Assembly: GCF_016735615.1 (NCBI RefSeq)
Contig: NZ_JAERSF010000002.1
Location: 744,001 to 808,000 of the forward strand
DNA from: Flavobacterium tagetis
GTDB taxonomy: Bacteria > Bacteroidota > Bacteroidia > Flavobacteriales > Flavobacteriaceae
Length of the DNA stretch: 64,000 nt
Direction of reading: 5' to 3'
Shown here: positions 61,896 to 64,000 of the stretch, piece after piece
Layout of the letters: every line of letters starts with the position of its first letter
How positions within the stretch are numbered: position 1 is the stretch's first letter
Translations under genes and position numbers: made by a program
Notes under the pieces: model-generated
The model's input: the letters and a program-made list of their open reading frames with translations, nothing else
Told to the model about the DNA's origin: nothing
Databases searched by the model: none

Positions 61896-63548
61896 ATGAT
61901 TACATCGTTGTCAATTAAAAATTATGCTCTTATCGAAAAACTAGCGATAGATTTTTCTAAAGGTTTTTCTATAATTACAGGCGAGACAGGTGCAGGGAAA
62001 TCGATTATTTTAGGCGCGATTGGTCTTGTTTTAGGAAAAAGGGCAGATCTTACTTCGTTGAAAAATAAAGAAGAAAAATGTGTTATTGAAGCGCAGTTTG
62101 AAATTGGAAAATACAATTTAAAAGAGTTTTTTGAAGCTAATGATTTAGATTATGAGGATGAAACGATCATAAGAAGAGAAATTTTGCCGTCAGGTAAATC
62201 ACGTGCTTTTATAAATGATAGTCCTGTAAATCTTCAAGAACTGCAAGATTTGAGTTTATATTTGATTGATATTCATTCACAACAGCAAACTCAAGAATTA
62301 TCAGATGAAAATGTTCAGTTTAAAATTATTGATGCCATTGCAAATAATTCAGAGGTAATCGCTGATTATCAAAAACTGCTGAAATCGTACAAAACTGATA
62401 AGTCGAAATTGAGTGCTTTGCTGAAAAAGCAGAGTGATGCAAGTAAAGAACAGGAATACCATACATTTTTATTAAATGAATTGGTTGCGGCTCAATTAAA
62501 ATCTGGAGAACAGCAAGAGTTAGAAGCCGACTACGAAAAACTGAATAATGTTGAGATAATAAAAGAGTCTTTAGATAAATCTCTAGCAATTGCAAACGAA
62601 GAGCAATTTGGTGTTTTTCATAATTTAAATGAAATTAAAAATGCCTTGCAAAAAGTAGCTCCTTTTTCACCAGAATATCAAAATTTGTTTGAAAGAATTA
62701 CAAGTTTAACTATCGAGTTTGATGATATTTCTAAAGAATTAGAAAATTGTTCGGAGAAATTATTAAATGATCCTACGCAGTTAGAATTGATAAATCAAAA
62801 ATTACAGCTGATTTATAATTTACAGAAAAAACATCAAGTGAGTTCTGTAGATGATCTTCTTCAGATTCAGTCAGATTTGGGTAATTCTTTATTAGAATTG
62901 GATAATATGGATGAAGAAATTACATCTTTGTCTAAAATTATAGAAGAAAAAGCAAGTGAACTTGATAATTACGCATCGAAAATACATGGAAATAGAGTAA
63001 ATGCAATTCCGAGATTATCAGAGCAGCTCGTTTCTATTTTGGAAACTTTAGGAATGCCAAATGCTCGTTTTAACATGGAATTGTTGCCTTCAGAAAACTA
63101 TTTCCAAAACGGAAAAGATGAACTGCAATTTTTATTCTCTGCAAATAAAGGAACCGATTTTGGCCTGCTTAAAAAAGTAGCGTCAGGAGGGGAGATGTCT
63201 CGTATTATGTTAGCTGTAAAAGCAATTTTAGCTAAATACTCTAAACTGCCAACCTTAATTTTTGACGAAATAGATACAGGAGTTTCTGGAGAAATTGCTA
63301 TTAGAATGGGAGAGATTATGAAGGAAATGAGTAATACGATGCAGATTTTTGCCATTACACATTTACCGCAAATTGCAGCAAAAGGAGACTCTCATTTTAA
63401 AGTTTCCAAATCTACAATCGGAGACGATACGCAGTCTGAATTAAAACTTTTATCGCAAGAAGACCGAATTATAGAAATAGCCCAAATGTTATCGGGAGCA
63501 AATATCTCTGATTCAGCTTTAAATCATGCAAAAGAATTATTGAATTAA
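61896..63548 (+). CDS. recN: DNA repair protein RecN
   Basis: RecN is an SMC-like ATPase that acts early in double-strand break repair. The 550-residue protein has an N-terminal Walker A (TGETGAGKSIILGAI, about residues 28-42), RREILPSGKSRAFINDSPVN, and LIDIHSQQQTQEL. A coiled-coil region covers about 150-370. The C-terminal ABC signature is LKKVASGGEMSRIMLAVK, followed by Walker B TLIFDEIDTGVSG and FAITHLPQIAAKGD. It is 8 bp before the final TPR gene. Confidence 0.97.
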   Translation: MITSLSIKNYALIEKLAIDFSKGFSIITGETGAGKSIILGAIGLVLGKRADLTSLKNKEEKCVIEAQFEIGKYNLKEFFEANDLDYEDETIIRREILPSGKSRAFINDSPVNLQELQDLSLYLIDIHSQQQTQELSDENVQFKIIDAIANNSEVIADYQKLLKSYKTDKSKLSALLKKQSDASKEQEYHTFLLNELVAAQLKSGEQQELEADYEKLNNVEIIKESLDKSLAIANEEQFGVFHNLNEIKNALQKVAPFSPEYQNLFERITSLTIEFDDISKELENCSEKLLNDPTQLELINQKLQLIYNLQKKHQVSSVDDLLQIQSDLGNSLLELDNMDEEITSLSKIIEEKASELDNYASKIHGNRVNAIPRLSEQLVSILETLGMPNARFNMELLPSENYFQNGKDELQFLFSANKGTDFGLLKKVASGGEMSRIMLAVKAILAKYSKLPTLIFDEIDTGVSGEIAIRMGEIMKEMSNTMQIFAITHLPQIAAKGDSHFKVSKSTIGDDTQSELKLLSQEDRIIEIAQMLSGANISDSALNHAKELLN

Positions 63549-63556
63549 TTATAGAA

Positions 63557-64000
63557 ATGGAGAGTTTGAGTTTTTACGAAAATCAGTTTATAAAAGCAGA
63601 TTCACTAATTTCTGAAGGAAATTCGGCAGATGCAAAAGAGCTTCTAGAAGAAATCTTGTCTCAATATCCTGATTTTGGGAAAGCTCACAATCATTTGGGT
63701 TGGATTTATTATAATAAATTGAGTGATTATGAAAGAGGAATATATCACTACAAATTGGCTATGAAGTTTGATTCTAAATATTCAGCTCCGTATTTAAATT
63801 ATACTTATTTACTGATTGATATTGGGCGTTATGCTGAGGCAAAAGAGCATGTTAATTTTACATTGGTTACTTTAGAAAATGCTGATAATTCTTCTTATAA
63901 CAGTGAATTAGGAAGAATGGCTGAATATGAGAACCAATATATTGAAGCCTATAAATTTTATAAAGAAGCCAAGAAAAATGCATTGAACCCAAATTTTATT
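63557..64000 (+). CDS. TPR-repeat protein, 5' part
   Basis: The gene starts at the ATG at 63557, 8 bp after recN, and is open at the right edge (148 residues visible). There is no signal peptide. The sequence forms tetratricopeptide-type helix pairs: ADSLISEGNSADAKELLEEILSQYPDF, AHNHLGWIYYNKLSDYERGIYHYKLAMKFD, APYLNYTYLLIDIGRYAEAKEHV and AEYENQYIEAYKFYKEAKK. It is probably cytoplasmic and binds protein partners; its role is unknown. Confidence 0.8.
   Translation, partial: MESLSFYENQFIKADSLISEGNSADAKELLEEILSQYPDFGKAHNHLGWIYYNKLSDYERGIYHYKLAMKFDSKYSAPYLNYTYLLIDIGRYAEAKEHVNFTLVTLENADNSSYNSELGRMAEYENQYIEAYKFYKEAKKNALNPNFI

Overview
The window looks like chromosome of a Flavobacterium-type bacterium (Bacteroidota, close to the F. 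johnsoniae group). The DNA is AT-rich. Many secreted proteins carry signal peptides ending in FAQ or FSQ. A giant adhesin with a gliding-motility-type C-terminal domain is followed by SprF/PorP-like and OmpA-like partners. Several genes have promoters of the flavobacterial type (TTG, 18-20 bp, TAnnTTTG). No rRNA, tRNA, CRISPR array, prophage or insertion sequence was seen. The first and last genes run off the window.

Layout. (1) 1-6.7 kb: a glycan-degradation locus with the end of a GH144-like glucanase, a secreted esterase-like hydrolase, a GH3 beta-glucosidase, a glycerophosphodiester phosphodiesterase and a GH43-like protein with discoidin and Fn3 domains. (2) 6.8-11.7 kb: a secreted M28 peptidase, a Coq4-like protein, a YiiX-like cysteine hydrolase, an outer-membrane protein and kdsA. 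(3) 11.9-14.7 kb: an operon joining an alkylglycerol-monooxygenase-like di-iron membrane enzyme to a YhhN/TMEM86-type lysoplasmalogenase and two small envelope proteins; this may be an ether-lipid degradation module. (4) 15-24.7 kb: housekeeping genes (clpS, prmA, tpiA, a TlpA-like thioredoxin, a DoxX-like protein, DUF1599, folP, rlmH) mixed with lipoproteins. (5) 24.9-30 kb: a stress and repair set (ABM-like protein, secreted adenosine deaminase, GNAT, OsmC, pirin, AlkC-like glycosylase). Its intergenic gaps are unusually rich in inverted repeats of several families. (6) 30-38.3 kb: nadC, a YihY membrane protein, DUF2147, a subclass B1 metallo-beta-lactamase, priA, a LytTR regulator and the rpsF-rpsR-rplI operon. 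(7) 38.3-52.3 kb: a roughly 1.1 kb AT-rich leader, a 3299-residue type IX-secreted adhesin containing seven exactly phased 237-bp repeats, its SprF-like partner and an OmpA/PD40 protein. (8) 52.5-64 kb: ligA, a YhhN-like membrane protein, a 5'-nucleotidase split into two genes, DUF6913, dapA, and the bamD-rpoZ-coaBC-DUF4835-recN-TPR cluster.

The items most worth follow-up are the AGMO plus lysoplasmalogenase operon, the possible substituted beta-1,2-glucan (osmoregulated periplasmic glucan) degradation locus, the higher-order repeat structure of the adhesin including an unassigned ~150-residue module present about five times, a Coq4-family protein in a lineage that normally uses menaquinone, and the intergenic inverted-repeat families. 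All family assignments come from reading the sequence and from memory of the families; no database search was run.
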